In this document: positions 45,373-52,444 of the stretch, in pieces
Layout of the letters: every line of letters starts with the position of its first letter
Numbering within the stretch: the first letter of the stretch is position 1
Source: Actinomycetospora endophytica
Lineage (GTDB): Bacteria > Actinomycetota > Actinomycetes > Mycobacteriales > Pseudonocardiaceae
Assembly: GCF_021026375.1 (NCBI RefSeq)
Contig: NZ_JAJNDB010000004.1
Coordinates: 372,001 to 436,000 of the forward strand
Length of the DNA: 64,000 bases
Reading direction: 5' to 3'
The notes under the pieces: model-generated
What the model was told of the DNA's origin: nothing
What the model saw: only the letters and a program-made list of their open reading frames with translations
Databases searched by the model: none
Made by a program: the position numbers and the translations under genes

Positions 45373-45801
45373 ATGACCCGCAGCACGCAGACGATCGAGC
45401 CCGGTGCCCGGAGCGGGAGCGCGGCCACCACCGCCCTGCGCGCGGTCCAGGTCCTCGCCGTGCTCTCGGTGCTCAACCTGGTGTGCCAGTACGTGACCGC
45501 GGGCCAGCTCCTGCCCCGGCCCGGTCACTCGGCGCTGAACCTGCACTCGACCGGCGCGATCGTGCTCCACGTCGTCACCGGACTGCTGACCCTCGCCGCG
45601 ATCGCGTACGGCCGGGCGCACGGCGGCCCCTGGTGGCCGGCGGTCCTGGCCGCCGTCGTGTTCGTGCTGAGCTTCGTCCAGGCCTACTACGGCGACCACG
45701 GGGTCCTGGCCGTCCACGTGCCGGGAGCGCTCGTGCTGACCCTCGGGATCGTCTGGATCACCGCCTGGTCCTTCACGCGCGCCGTGGCACGCTCCCGGTG
45801 A
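45373..45801 (+). CDS. four-helix membrane protein
   Basis: 142 aa from the ATG at 45373 (GAGGAC upstream; a GTG at 45367 is also possible). Four TM segments (VQVLAVLSVLNLVCQYVTAG, GAIVLHVVTGLLTLAAIAYG, WWPAVLAAVVFVLSFVQAYYG, HVPGALVLTLGIVWITAWSF) with two histidines near helix ends (LHSTGAIVLH, HVPG), loosely like small haem-binding integral proteins. Immediately before an ECF sigma/anti-sigma pair, so possibly in their regulon. Confidence 0.6.
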   Translation: MTRSTQTIEPGARSGSAATTALRAVQVLAVLSVLNLVCQYVTAGQLLPRPGHSALNLHSTGAIVLHVVTGLLTLAAIAYGRAHGGPWWPAVLAAVVFVLSFVQAYYGDHGVLAVHVPGALVLTLGIVWITAWSFTRAVARSR

Positions 45802-45826
45802 CGACGGCGGCCGGGGGCCACCGGGG

Positions 45827-46378
45827 ATGAGGGACACCGTGGGGCGGGAGTCCGGCGACGCGGAGCTGATCCGCGTGCTGCACGAGCAGCACGGGGCGGC
45901 GCTGTGGGCCGTCGCGCTGCGCACCACCGCCGACCGCGGGCGCGCGCAGGACGCCGTCCAGGAGACCCTCCTGCGCGCCTGGCGCCACCCGGCCGCGCTC
46001 GACCCGAGCCGCGGCGACCCCCGTCCCTGGCTGCTGCGCACGCTGCGCAACGTGCTCATCGACGAGTGGCGGGCGCGCTCGGCCCGACCGGAACTGCTCT
46101 CCGACGACCCGGCGGGCGTCGGGTCCGGCACGACGTGGGGCGATCACACCGTCGGCGACCACGCGGACGCCGCGGTGCAGTCGTGGACGGTCGCCGCCGC
46201 CCTCGACCGGCTCTCGACGGAGCACCGCACGGTGCTGGTGGAGTGCTACTACCGGGGCCGTAGCGTCGGTGAGGCGGCCTCGGTGCTGAACATCCCGCCG
46301 GGCACGGTGAAGTCACGGGTGCACTACGCGCTGCGGGCCCTGCGCCTCGCGCTGGAGGAGATGGGGGTCGCGCCGTGA
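45827..46378 (+). CDS. ECF sigma factor
   Basis: 183 aa. Region 2 (LHEQHGAALWAVALRTTADRGRAQDAVQETLLRAWRHP) and region 4 (LDRLSTEHRTVLVECYYRGRSVGEAASVLNIPPGTVKSRVHYALRALR) are clear, as in SigL/SigK-type ECF factors. The next gene overlaps it by GTGA and encodes a ZAS-type anti-sigma factor, the usual arrangement for redox- or envelope-stress control. Confidence 0.9.
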   Translation: MRDTVGRESGDAELIRVLHEQHGAALWAVALRTTADRGRAQDAVQETLLRAWRHPAALDPSRGDPRPWLLRTLRNVLIDEWRARSARPELLSDDPAGVGSGTTWGDHTVGDHADAAVQSWTVAAALDRLSTEHRTVLVECYYRGRSVGEAASVLNIPPGTVKSRVHYALRALRLALEEMGVAP

Positions 46379-47055
46379 GCTGTCCCCACCGCTTCGACGT
46401 CGGCGTCTACGTCCTCGGCGCGCTCGACCCGGCCGAGCGGGACACCTTCGAGAACCACCTCGGCGACTGCTCGCCGTGCAGCCGGGAGCTGGCCGGGGTC
46501 GCGGGGCTGCCGGGCCTGCTCTCGCGCACCGACGCCCCGTACCACGGCGTCGACCCGGCGCCGCCGCCCGATCTCCTCGCCGGGACGGTGCGCCGCGTGC
46601 GTCGCCGCCGCCGGGTCGCCCTGCTCGCGGCCGCGGCCGCCGTCGTGGTCGCCCTCGCGACGGGTGCGGGGGTGACGGCGTGGACGACGGCGGGCGCGGC
46701 CGCGGGCCAGGACACGGTCGCCGCCGCCGCGCCGGCCCGGGAGATCGCGCTGCCCGCCGTCGCCGGCTCGGAATCGTCCGGCCTGGCCGGGCTCACGGCC
46801 CGCCCGTGGGGGACCCAGGTCGCGCTGACCTGCGTCTACGACGGCGCGCCACACCCGCCGGCGGACCCGGACGCGCCCCGCACCACCTACGTGCTGGTCG
46901 TGCGGGGCTCGGACGGGCGCGACGAGCAGATCGCCAGCTGGAGCCCGCCGCCCGGTCAGGACGTCAAGGTCGCCGCCTCGACCGACCTGCCGAGCGACCG
47001 GGTCTCGGGCCTCGAGGTCCGCACCGCCTCGGGCACCGTCGTCATGCGCTCGTAG
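46375..47055 (+). CDS. zinc-binding (ZAS) membrane anti-sigma factor
   Basis: 226 aa from the overlapping GTG. N-terminal ZAS motif H-x3-C-x2-C in NHLGDCSPCSREL (with an upstream His in CPHRFDVGVY), a single TM helix (RVALLAAAAAVVVALATGAGVTAW) and an extracytoplasmic domain of ~110 residues (LTARPWGTQVALTCVYDG). It should hold the ECF factor at the membrane. Its TAG stop is the first triplet of the palindromic element that the mobile element has split. Confidence 0.88.
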   Translation: MSCPHRFDVGVYVLGALDPAERDTFENHLGDCSPCSRELAGVAGLPGLLSRTDAPYHGVDPAPPPDLLAGTVRRVRRRRRVALLAAAAAVVVALATGAGVTAWTTAGAAAGQDTVAAAAPAREIALPAVAGSESSGLAGLTARPWGTQVALTCVYDGAPHPPADPDAPRTTYVLVVRGSDGRDEQIASWSPPPGQDVKVAASTDLPSDRVSGLEVRTASGTVVMRS

Positions 47056-47089
47056 GTGCCTGCGGCTCGTGAGCACTTTCGGTGGCTAT
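47053..47089. repeat. palindromic element E, left half (split by insertion)
   Basis: TAGGTGCCTGCGGCTC flank, then arm GTGAGCACTTTCGGTGG (47069-47085) and loop bases CTAT. The matching right half is at 56453-56491, 9.4 kb away. Confidence 0.85.
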
Positions 47090-47113
47090 GACACCAGCGC
47101 ACTACGCACTCAC
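47069..47113. other. attL of the integrated element
   Basis: Left of the AT at 47088-47089 is the chromosomal half-site (19 nt ending GGTGGCT). Right of it is the element half-site 47090-47113, which ends in ACTCAC and is the imperfect complement of the attR element half-site (15 of 24 positions). Confidence 0.75.
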
Positions 47114-47227
47114 AGGGCGATGGTGCCGTGACCAGCGAGGATGGCTAGGACCAGCCTCGCGCCACACCGAGGACGGACAGCCCTCGCCCTTCGGCTCGGA
47201 ACCTGCGCCACGTCCGCAGTAGCCGTG

Positions 47228-47422
47228 TCATGGGGTGAGGGTCCCACCGGGGTCCGGATCGTGCTGCCACATGGCCGCGTCGACCTCCGTGGCGGTTGGC
47301 ACCGGGACGCCTACGTGGCGGGCCAGTCGCTCGACGTTGGCGGCGACTCTCGCGAGGGAGCGGTCCAGCGCCCGCGTCTGCTCGCTCGGCGACATCTCGC
47401 GCCAATACGCCGGGATGGTCAT
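47228..47422 (-). CDS. small hypothetical protein (element)
   Basis: 64 aa from the ATG at 47422 (upstream frame to 47458 lacks a site). Reads PAYWREMSPSEQTRALDRSL, then ARVAANVERLARHVGVPVPT: a charged amphipathic helix. No family recognised. First gene inside attL. Confidence 0.5.
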   Translation of the reverse strand: MTIPAYWREMSPSEQTRALDRSLARVAANVERLARHVGVPVPTATEVDAAMWQHDPDPGGTLTP

Positions 47423-47464
47423 GCCTGAGACGTTAGCGCCCGCGACGCGGTACCACATAATGCG

Positions 47465-48232
47465 TCAAGGGACACTGCGCCTTCCTCGCAGCTTCGCGCC
47501 GACCCACCGCGCGCCTCTGACCGCCCGCCGGGATAGCCGTTCCAGCGCAAAGGCGAGAGGCTTCTCGTACCACCGGAACGACATCCCGAAGATCGGCCGT
47601 AGAGTCCACTCCCACCATCGCCAAAGCACGTATCCCCGTACATCACGGCGAGCCGCCCGGCTTTGGGTGCTCGTGAGCTTCGCCGTCGTCGTGTCGCGAA
47701 TCCACGATCTACCCGCGTAGTCAGCGAAGGCCACCCAGTGTCGTTCAAAGTCGACGTTCGGGTGTTCTGATAGATCGAATGCTAGAAACGCCTGTGTATC
47801 GGCTGGCATCGCGAGATCGACCAGCACGGGGAAGTCGTTTGGCGTGTCGTAGCTCATCGCCGAGCGGGTGTATGCGAGCTTCCCTGCCTTTTCACCCTCG
47901 CGTCCAGTGGCGCGAGTGTACGTGCGGCGCTCACGCCTCGTCATCGGACGACTCACGACTCGAAGCCCAAAGATCGGATATTCCGATCGGTTATGGACCC
48001 TGATAGTGGCCTTGCTCAGCACTCGCGGTCCTTCGGACCAGAGTGAGGAACCAGGAGTAACAGTGGAAGCCACCGTGGCATCAAGCCATGCGATCACTTT
48101 CTCAGCTTCGCTCCGCTGACTTTGACGTCGGTCACGAAGAATGATGTAGAACGCCATCGCCGTCGAGAAGCCCAGAAGAACGGCTGAAATGAACGGTGGG
48201 AGGACGGACTCCCAGCCTGGAGCTGAATTCAT
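47465..48232 (-). CDS. single-pass membrane protein of unknown function (element cargo)
   Basis: 255 aa. One TM helix near the N-terminus (FISAVLLGFSTAMAFYIIL, residues ~13-31) followed by a soluble region: VIAWLDATVASTV, a beta-rich domain ATIRVHNRSEYPIFGLRVVSRP ... ERHWVAFADYAGRSWIRDT and a basic C-terminus. The middle part resembles immunoglobulin-like or C2-like beta folds only in general. Lower GC and mixed codon use indicate foreign origin. It may be a defence or exclusion factor, but this is inference from position only. Confidence 0.6.
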   Translation of the reverse strand: MNSAPGWESVLPPFISAVLLGFSTAMAFYIILRDRRQSQRSEAEKVIAWLDATVASTVTPGSSLWSEGPRVLSKATIRVHNRSEYPIFGLRVVSRPMTRRERRTYTRATGREGEKAGKLAYTRSAMSYDTPNDFPVLVDLAMPADTQAFLAFDLSEHPNVDFERHWVAFADYAGRSWIRDTTTAKLTSTQSRAARRDVRGYVLWRWWEWTLRPIFGMSFRWYEKPLAFALERLSRRAVRGARWVGAKLRGRRSVP

Positions 48233-48265
48233 CTCATTGCTCCTTCGTCAGGCCCAGACCGATTC

Positions 48266-48541
48266 CTACCGCCCGGGGTCGCGGCGCCCCGTATCGCCAA
48301 CGACGCGCGCGACCGTGTTCCGGTGGACCCCTGCGCGCCGCGCGATCTCGACATGGGACACGCCGACGGCGTCCGCGTCGCGCATCGCCTGCCGCAGGTC
48401 CTCGTCGGCGGCGTCGTAAGCGCCCCTCGCTTCATCACGTTTCCGGGCGGCAGCCTCTAGCGCCGTCCGGGCGTCGTCGCGGTCCACCACAGGACCATCG
48501 CACCTGCACTGTGCGTGGTCACTCTGGTGCTGTCTATGCAT
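48266..48541 (-). CDS. small HTH protein (element)
   Basis: 91 aa from the ATG at 48541. N-terminal coiled region (ARTALEAAARKRDEARGAYDAADEDLRQAMRDA) and C-terminal helix-turn-helix (VSHVEIARRAGVHRNTVARVV). Likely a DNA-binding regulator of the divergent gene(s) at 48571 onward; the start codon lies within a set of TAGTGCACTG repeats that could be its operator. Confidence 0.65.
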   Translation of the reverse strand: MHRQHQSDHAQCRCDGPVVDRDDARTALEAAARKRDEARGAYDAADEDLRQAMRDADAVGVSHVEIARRAGVHRNTVARVVGDTGRRDPGR

Positions 48542-48563
48542 AGTGCACTGCGGTAGTGCACTG
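48541..48563. promoter_or_regulatory. tandem AGTGCACT operator-like palindromes
   Basis: TAGTGCACTG at 48541-48550 and again at 48554-48563, 13 bp apart; a related TGCACTGTGC word lies at about 48505. They sit between the HTH gene and the rightward cargo genes. Confidence 0.5.
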
Positions 48564-48570
48564 TCGCGGA

Positions 48571-48810
48571 GTGAGCCTCTTCCACCTCCACGCTCGCCTC
48601 TTCGAGGGCACGCTCGACGCACCCACGCGCAACGAACTCCAGAGCGCAGAGTCAGACGACCGCGATCACCTCGCTCGCCTCGCAGATGACCTGTCCACAC
48701 GAGGCTTCTCCGTGTGGCTGTACGAACATGGGGCTCCCAAGACCGGGAACCGAGCCGGGGCATATCGAGTCGTCGCCGAGTGGAGGCCGGGCGGGGAGCG
48801 CGTCCGGTAG
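48571..48810 (+). CDS. small hypothetical protein upstream of PIN gene
   Basis: 79 aa from a GTG at 48571 (an in-frame GTG at 48556 also possible; no clear ribosome site, so perhaps leaderless). Reads SLFHLHARLFEGTLDAPTRN, ADDLSTRGFSVWLYEHGAPK, AYRVVAEWRPGGERVR, a compact alpha/beta pattern. No family recognised. It ends 51 bp before the PIN gene and may form a unit with it. Confidence 0.5.
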   Translation: MSLFHLHARLFEGTLDAPTRNELQSAESDDRDHLARLADDLSTRGFSVWLYEHGAPKTGNRAGAYRVVAEWRPGGERVR

Positions 48811-48861
48811 ATCGACAAAATCCGCTCGCAGCCTGGCGCAAGCGAGATCTACGATCCGGCG

Positions 48862-49842
48862 GTGCTCCGACTGCTCATCGACACGTGCATATGGCTCGAC
48901 ATCGCGAAAAACCGCGAAGGACGGAAGGTGATCCACCCTCTCGCCTCGCTGGTCCTAAACGACATGATCGACCTGATCGTGCCGGGCGTTGTCCGCGAAG
49001 AGTTCCAACGCAACCGGCCTAGAGCAGAAGACGCCGTCAGCAAGCAGGTCCAAGACCGAGTCCGCGCGATTCGTCAAGACATCCGCGAACACGGCGGGGT
49101 AGCGGCGGGCGACTGGATCGACGAGCTCAACCATCAGGTCCCATTCCTTAGCGCTTCCGCCGTTCAGAATTTCGCCGAGATTGACGATCTATTATCAAAA
49201 GGGCGCCCCGTCGAGTTCTCGGAAGACGTCCGGAAGCAAGTCATCCACAGAGGGCTCGCTAAGCAAGCCCCGTTTCTGGAGAAGAACTCCACTGCCGACG
49301 CCCTCCTAATCGAATGCTTCGGAGAGGTGACCCGGCGAGAAGGGGGTGCGCAGGATGAGTTTCTTTTCGTAACAAGCAACTCGCGGGACTTCTCTGCGAG
49401 GGGTGGCGATCAACGAGTGCCTCACCCTGACATCGCTGAGTTTTTCAAGGAACCGAACGCCCACTACATCTACGGTGCAGAGACGCTGGCTACGACTCTT
49501 CGAGAGTTGATACCGGAGTACGAGGAGCTAGAGGCCGAGGCGGAGGCATTCGACGAGGAACCCCGAACTCTCGCGGACATCGTCGCCGCGGAAAACGAGC
49601 GATTCGACAAGATTTGGTACGTACGCTCGCTAATCGGTATCGAGAAGGAGGAGAGAGGCGAGGAGTCGCCGCCGCCGCCCGATATCGTAACCGGCAGGGA
49701 CACCAACATGCGTCGCGTGATCGCGAAGTACGGCGCTGAGAACGTCGGTCCCTGGGATCATTGGCACTGGGGCTATATCCACGGCGAGCTATCAGCGCTT
49801 CGCTGGGTCCTCGGCGAAGACTGGGGATTCCTCGACACGTGA
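48862..49842 (+). CDS. PIN-domain ribonuclease-like protein (element cargo)
   Basis: 326 aa. Residues 1-180 form a PIN-like domain: first Asp in LLIDTCIWLD, Glu in VVREEFQRN, Asp in NSTADALLIEC and the last Asp in LFVTSNSRDFS, the expected acidic tetrad. A ~140-residue C-terminal region (LRELIPEYEELEAEAEAFDE, DHWHWGYIHGELSALRW) is unassigned. The length and layout fit DUF4935-type PIN proteins more than small VapC toxins. It contains a TTA leucine codon at 49192-49194, rare in such genomes. Probable RNase with a defence role for the element; the role is inference. Confidence 0.7.
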   Translation: MLRLLIDTCIWLDIAKNREGRKVIHPLASLVLNDMIDLIVPGVVREEFQRNRPRAEDAVSKQVQDRVRAIRQDIREHGGVAAGDWIDELNHQVPFLSASAVQNFAEIDDLLSKGRPVEFSEDVRKQVIHRGLAKQAPFLEKNSTADALLIECFGEVTRREGGAQDEFLFVTSNSRDFSARGGDQRVPHPDIAEFFKEPNAHYIYGAETLATTLRELIPEYEELEAEAEAFDEEPRTLADIVAAENERFDKIWYVRSLIGIEKEERGEESPPPPDIVTGRDTNMRRVIAKYGAENVGPWDHWHWGYIHGELSALRWVLGEDWGFLDT

Positions 49843-50203
49843 GGCGAGGAAGGCCACCGTTGGGTGTCTCCGTCTAGATGGCACAGTCGGCAGGATCTAA
49901 GCAAACGCCGCGCGACCCGGCCGCCGGTCTAGAAGGTCCCTCAGTCTGAGCGACCTTCTAGAACAGTCGCCCGAGAGCGCTACTGTAGAAGGTCGCGCCG
50001 ACGGCGCGGACTTCTAAAAACCGCAGGTCACGGCACGCTCGGGACTCAGCTCCGCTACTCACAGTGCGCCGGCTCAACCGGCGGGTCCGTTGTCGTGGTC
50101 CGAGGTCAAACGTCTGTTGTCCAAGGTCCGCGCTAGAAGGTCCGTCCAACGGACGGACCTTCTACCTCGCCCCGCCCGACCGTCCCCAGACCCGTAGACC
50201 GCC
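49843..50203. other. non-coding region with three TAGAAGGTC hairpins
   Basis: HP1: TCTAGAAGGTC 49928-49938 with GACCTTCTAGA 49952-49962. HP2: TAGAAGGTCGCGCC 49986-49999 with GGCGCGGACTTCTA 50003-50016. HP3: TAGAAGGTCCGTCC 50134-50147 with GGACGGACCTTCTA 50151-50164, perfect with a 3-nt loop. All share the outer stem TAGAAG(GTC). The region is flanked by the ends of convergent genes. Candidates: origin iterons, packaging signal, small RNA or terminator array. Confidence 0.6.
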
Positions 50204-50359
50204 ATGAACACCCGCGACCTTCACGCCCGTGTACGCAACGAGGCACAGGACGCGCCGAGGGCCGAATGGGCGGGGCAGGGGGTCGGGTACCCGGAATTGC
50301 CATGGCGCGATCGGAATGGGGCCGGAGTGCCTTCCGACCTTCCGGAAGAATCGGGGTGA
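50204..50359 (+). CDS. possible small ORF (element)
   Basis: 51 aa from ATG 50204: MNTRDLHARVRNEAQDAPRA then EWAGQGVGYPELPWRDRNGA and a short acidic end. No ribosome site of note and no family. Listed because the codon choice is reasonable; it may be chance. Confidence 0.25.
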   Translation: MNTRDLHARVRNEAQDAPRAEWAGQGVGYPELPWRDRNGAGVPSDLPEESG

Positions 50360-50360
50360 A

Positions 50361-50417
50361 GTCGATAGCGGGTGCCTCGTGAACGTGGCCGCGTAAAGCG
50401 AGGCACTCGCTATCGAC
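50361..50417. terminator. 19-bp-arm hairpin downstream of the capsid gene
   Basis: Arms GTCGATAGCGGGTGCCTCG (50361-50379) and CGAGGCACTCGCTATCGAC (50399-50417), one mismatch, 19-nt loop. It lies 57 bp beyond the capsid stop in the direction of transcription. Terminator is the default reading; the long loop leaves room for a recognition site. Confidence 0.65.
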
Positions 50418-50473
50418 GGAGCAGTCGAATGCGTATGTCTGCTTACGCGACGATTGCTGCTCGGGAATGCTAC

Positions 50474-51454
50474 TTACTTGCTCGTCTTCGATGCCTTCGC
50501 ATTCGACAGATGCGTTCCCGACGCAGGTGCGAGCACACCGACCGGGGTGGCGATAACGCCGCGATTGGTGATTGGCTTAGCCGTCGCGACGCCTAGACGC
50601 ATGACTGCACGCATGACACGGCTGTCCTGCTGCCACGCTGAGAATGTGACTTGGCCGGTGCTCGGGTCGACAATGGTCGCGCTGTCCGACGAATCCACCG
50701 AAATGTCTTGGCGGACGCCGATGATGATTTTCGAGAAGTCACCGGCAACGCATTCCGCTTGCGTGTCGTCCCATCCGTTCGGGCAGTCAACCAGCGGCAG
50801 CCCGGCCACCGACATTCCGACCGGCTTACCATCGGCGATGGGGTTGACCTGGGCGAGAGTCGCGGAGGTATTCGCGGCCAGAGCGTCGAGCGTGAATCCC
50901 GGCCGGGTGACAATCTGCGTCGGCGACAGGCCGGTACGGGCGACAGTGGACGCCGTTTGAATGGCCTCCGAGAAGTACGACGCGGGGTCGCCGGACGCCG
51001 TAATCACCTGACCGGCATTCGTCGCCTCGGCGACAAGTCCGGGGGTAGACCACACCGACGGCCGGTCAATTCCGAAGAACACGGCTGCGTCGATTTTCTG
51101 CGCGAACGCCGCTGCGATCTGATCCTTAATCGAGCTGTAGATATCCCAGTCGGTATCCGCGACGATAGCGTCCGGAATGACGCAGAGCGTTGCCAGCTCG
51201 GCCATGACGATGTGTTCCGGCGTCCAGTCAGGCTTACTGACCGGCTTATACGCGGTGTCGCTATTCGCTAGCCAACCGGCGGTGACGGCGCTCGACAGGA
51301 TCGGGACGACTTGATCCTGAGTGGTGACCGGGATTTTGGTTGCGTATTGCATTGCTACCGATTGCTCGGCGATGAGCCCGGTGATTTCTTGCGCAATCGG
51401 CTGGGGAAGATCGGCGCCGGTGTGTGCGCGCTGGGTGACGTCGGTAGGTGCCAT
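50474..51454 (-). CDS. HK97-family phage major capsid protein
   Basis: 326 aa. The course matches HK97 gp5-type capsids of actinophages: N-terminal arm, QYATKIPVTTQDQVVPILSSAVTAGWL (E-loop/strand region), AELATLCVIPDAIVADTDWDIYSSIKDQIAAAFAQKIDAAVFFG (long spine helix, read in parts), and a P/A-domain end with IIIGVRQDISVDSSDSATIVD and AVMRLGVATAKPITNRGVIATP. There is no fused protease or delta domain. No portal, protease, terminase or tail genes accompany it. An encapsulin is less likely because of the integrase and replication context and the absence of a cargo gene. The C-terminal tail is Ala/Ser/Lys-rich. Confidence 0.85.
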   Translation of the reverse strand: MAPTDVTQRAHTGADLPQPIAQEITGLIAEQSVAMQYATKIPVTTQDQVVPILSSAVTAGWLANSDTAYKPVSKPDWTPEHIVMAELATLCVIPDAIVADTDWDIYSSIKDQIAAAFAQKIDAAVFFGIDRPSVWSTPGLVAEATNAGQVITASGDPASYFSEAIQTASTVARTGLSPTQIVTRPGFTLDALAANTSATLAQVNPIADGKPVGMSVAGLPLVDCPNGWDDTQAECVAGDFSKIIIGVRQDISVDSSDSATIVDPSTGQVTFSAWQQDSRVMRAVMRLGVATAKPITNRGVIATPVGVLAPASGTHLSNAKASKTSK

Positions 51455-51795
51455 TTAGAATGTCCCTTTAGGCGGGCACGCGGAACTAGGCCGCGTGCGT
51501 TACGCGGATTGATCTCACGTCGAATGCCGCCGCCGGGGCGCATTACCGTGCGCGGTCGAGCACTCCGATTCGGGCCGGAGCGGGCCCACCCGTGCAGTGG
51601 GTGTCGTCGACACCCACTGCTAGACGGCCGCCGCCAGGGGCGGCCTAGAAGCCCTCGTCGATGGTCGGCGGGGTCTTCTACTGGCCTGCCTCCGGGGCGG
51701 GCCGGTGTGCGGTCCACGGCCGCGTTCCCGAAGGTGACCCGAACGTCGGGAGGAGGTCCGGGTCATCTAGTCGCGGCCGTGAACCGACGGAAATG
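51455..51795. other. 341-bp leader of the capsid gene with two hairpins
   Basis: No credible ORF. A 13-bp-arm palindrome GCAGTGGGTGTCG (51594-51606)/CGACACCCACTGC (51608-51620) with a 1-nt centre is followed by GGCCGCC...GGCGGCC (51626-51645), enclosed by CTAG/CTAG-like ends. This may be a terminator for the upstream small gene, a capsid-gene operator or a translational control element. Confidence 0.5.
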
Positions 51796-52047
51796 CTACT
51801 CGGCATTCTCGCCGGAATCGCTGATTCCCTGCCGATAGGTCCGGCGCTGGATTCCGACTGGCTCACCATCGGGCCCTGTGAGCGTCTCTGTCGTGCTGAA
51901 TGCGCCGTCGAGCACTACCGGCGCCATCTCGAGCGCTGGGCTGTCTGCGTCGCTCTCAGGGCCGGGAACAATGTCACGGGGGACCCGGTTCGCTCTCGCC
52001 CATTGAATCGCGTCGATGGGATTCGGAAACTCTGGACTGCTCGCCAT
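51796..52047 (-). CDS. small acidic hypothetical protein upstream of capsid
   Basis: 83 aa: MASSPEFPNPIDAIQWARAN, RVPRDIVPGPESDADSPALE, then APVVLDGAFSTTETLTGPDG and a short polar end. Composition looks genuinely coding. No family recognised; a head-associated or decoration-type protein is possible but unsupported. Confidence 0.5.
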   Translation of the reverse strand: MASSPEFPNPIDAIQWARANRVPRDIVPGPESDADSPALEMAPVVLDGAFSTTETLTGPDGEPVGIQRRTYRQGISDSGENAE

Positions 52048-52204
52048 GAATCCAACTTTCTGCGTTGCGGACCCAATTACCTCGGAGCTGCTCCCGAGCC
52101 CATTTCTCGACCAGGTACCGGCGCACCCGACCCGAACCGCATTCCAGCTCGGTCAATTGGCCCGGCCGCCGACGCGGTAGTGAATAGCTCACACCCGTAA
52201 GCAT
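51974..52204 (-). CDS. possible small basic protein (element)
   Basis: 76 aa from an ATG at 52204. The middle, QLTELECGSGRVRRYLVEKW then AREQLRGNWVRNAESWIHGE, looks like an amphipathic helical protein. Its last 74 bp overlap the start of the next small gene in another frame, so either may be spurious. A competing frame (TTG at 52349 to 52077) is also open. Confidence 0.3.
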   Translation of the reverse strand: MLTGVSYSLPRRRPGQLTELECGSGRVRRYLVEKWAREQLRGNWVRNAESWIHGEQSRVSESHRRDSMGESEPGPP

Positions 52205-52211
52205 GCCCAAC

Positions 52212-52259
52212 CGGAACGACACTTCCGGGCGAGCCGTCCCTAACGGAACGACACTTCCG
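52212..52259. repeat. direct repeat of CGGAACGACACTTCCG
   Basis: Two identical 16-bp copies, 52212-52227 and 52244-52259, 32 bp apart (about three helical turns). Each is itself an interrupted palindrome CGGAA-N6-TTCCG. A related CGGGAA-N5-TTCCCG lies before the XRE gene (54697-54713). Likely a regulator-binding site for the capsid-side transcript. Confidence 0.55.
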
Positions 52260-52391
52260 ATTGGGTATCGCCCGGCCGCTGATATATTCGGTCACGGCAT
52301 CCCGCTCGATTACGCAGGGTGTGCCCGGCTCCGGTTCCCGGGTTGGCAATCAGGTGCGCCGGGCCCGATCGGTTTCCCTGTGCGCACCGCC

Positions 52392-52444
52392 CGAAGGGAG
52401 CGAAGGGGGCGGGCCTCATGAATCCGCTCCCTTCGCTCCCTTCG
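52392..52444. terminator. 16-bp-arm hairpin spanning the AAA gene stop
   Basis: Arms CGAAGGGAGCGAAGGG (52392-52407) and CCCTTCGCTCCCTTCG (52429-52444) are perfect complements; the AAA-ATPase stop codon (52416) is in the loop. The same sequence forms a second hairpin inside the gene at 53517-53569. Confidence 0.6.

Noticed and set aside
47053-47089. Integration into a tRNA gene
   Set aside because: No tRNA-like sequence is found at either boundary; the boundary is a palindrome between convergent protein genes.
48862-49842. VapBC toxin-antitoxin pair
   Set aside because: The PIN protein is more than twice VapC length and the preceding 79-aa product has no recognisable antitoxin DNA-binding motif; kept as PIN-domain cargo of unknown role.
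50474-51454. Encapsulin instead of phage capsid
   Set aside because: No cargo enzyme gene is adjacent, and the gene lies in an integrase-bearing element with phage-like control and replication genes.
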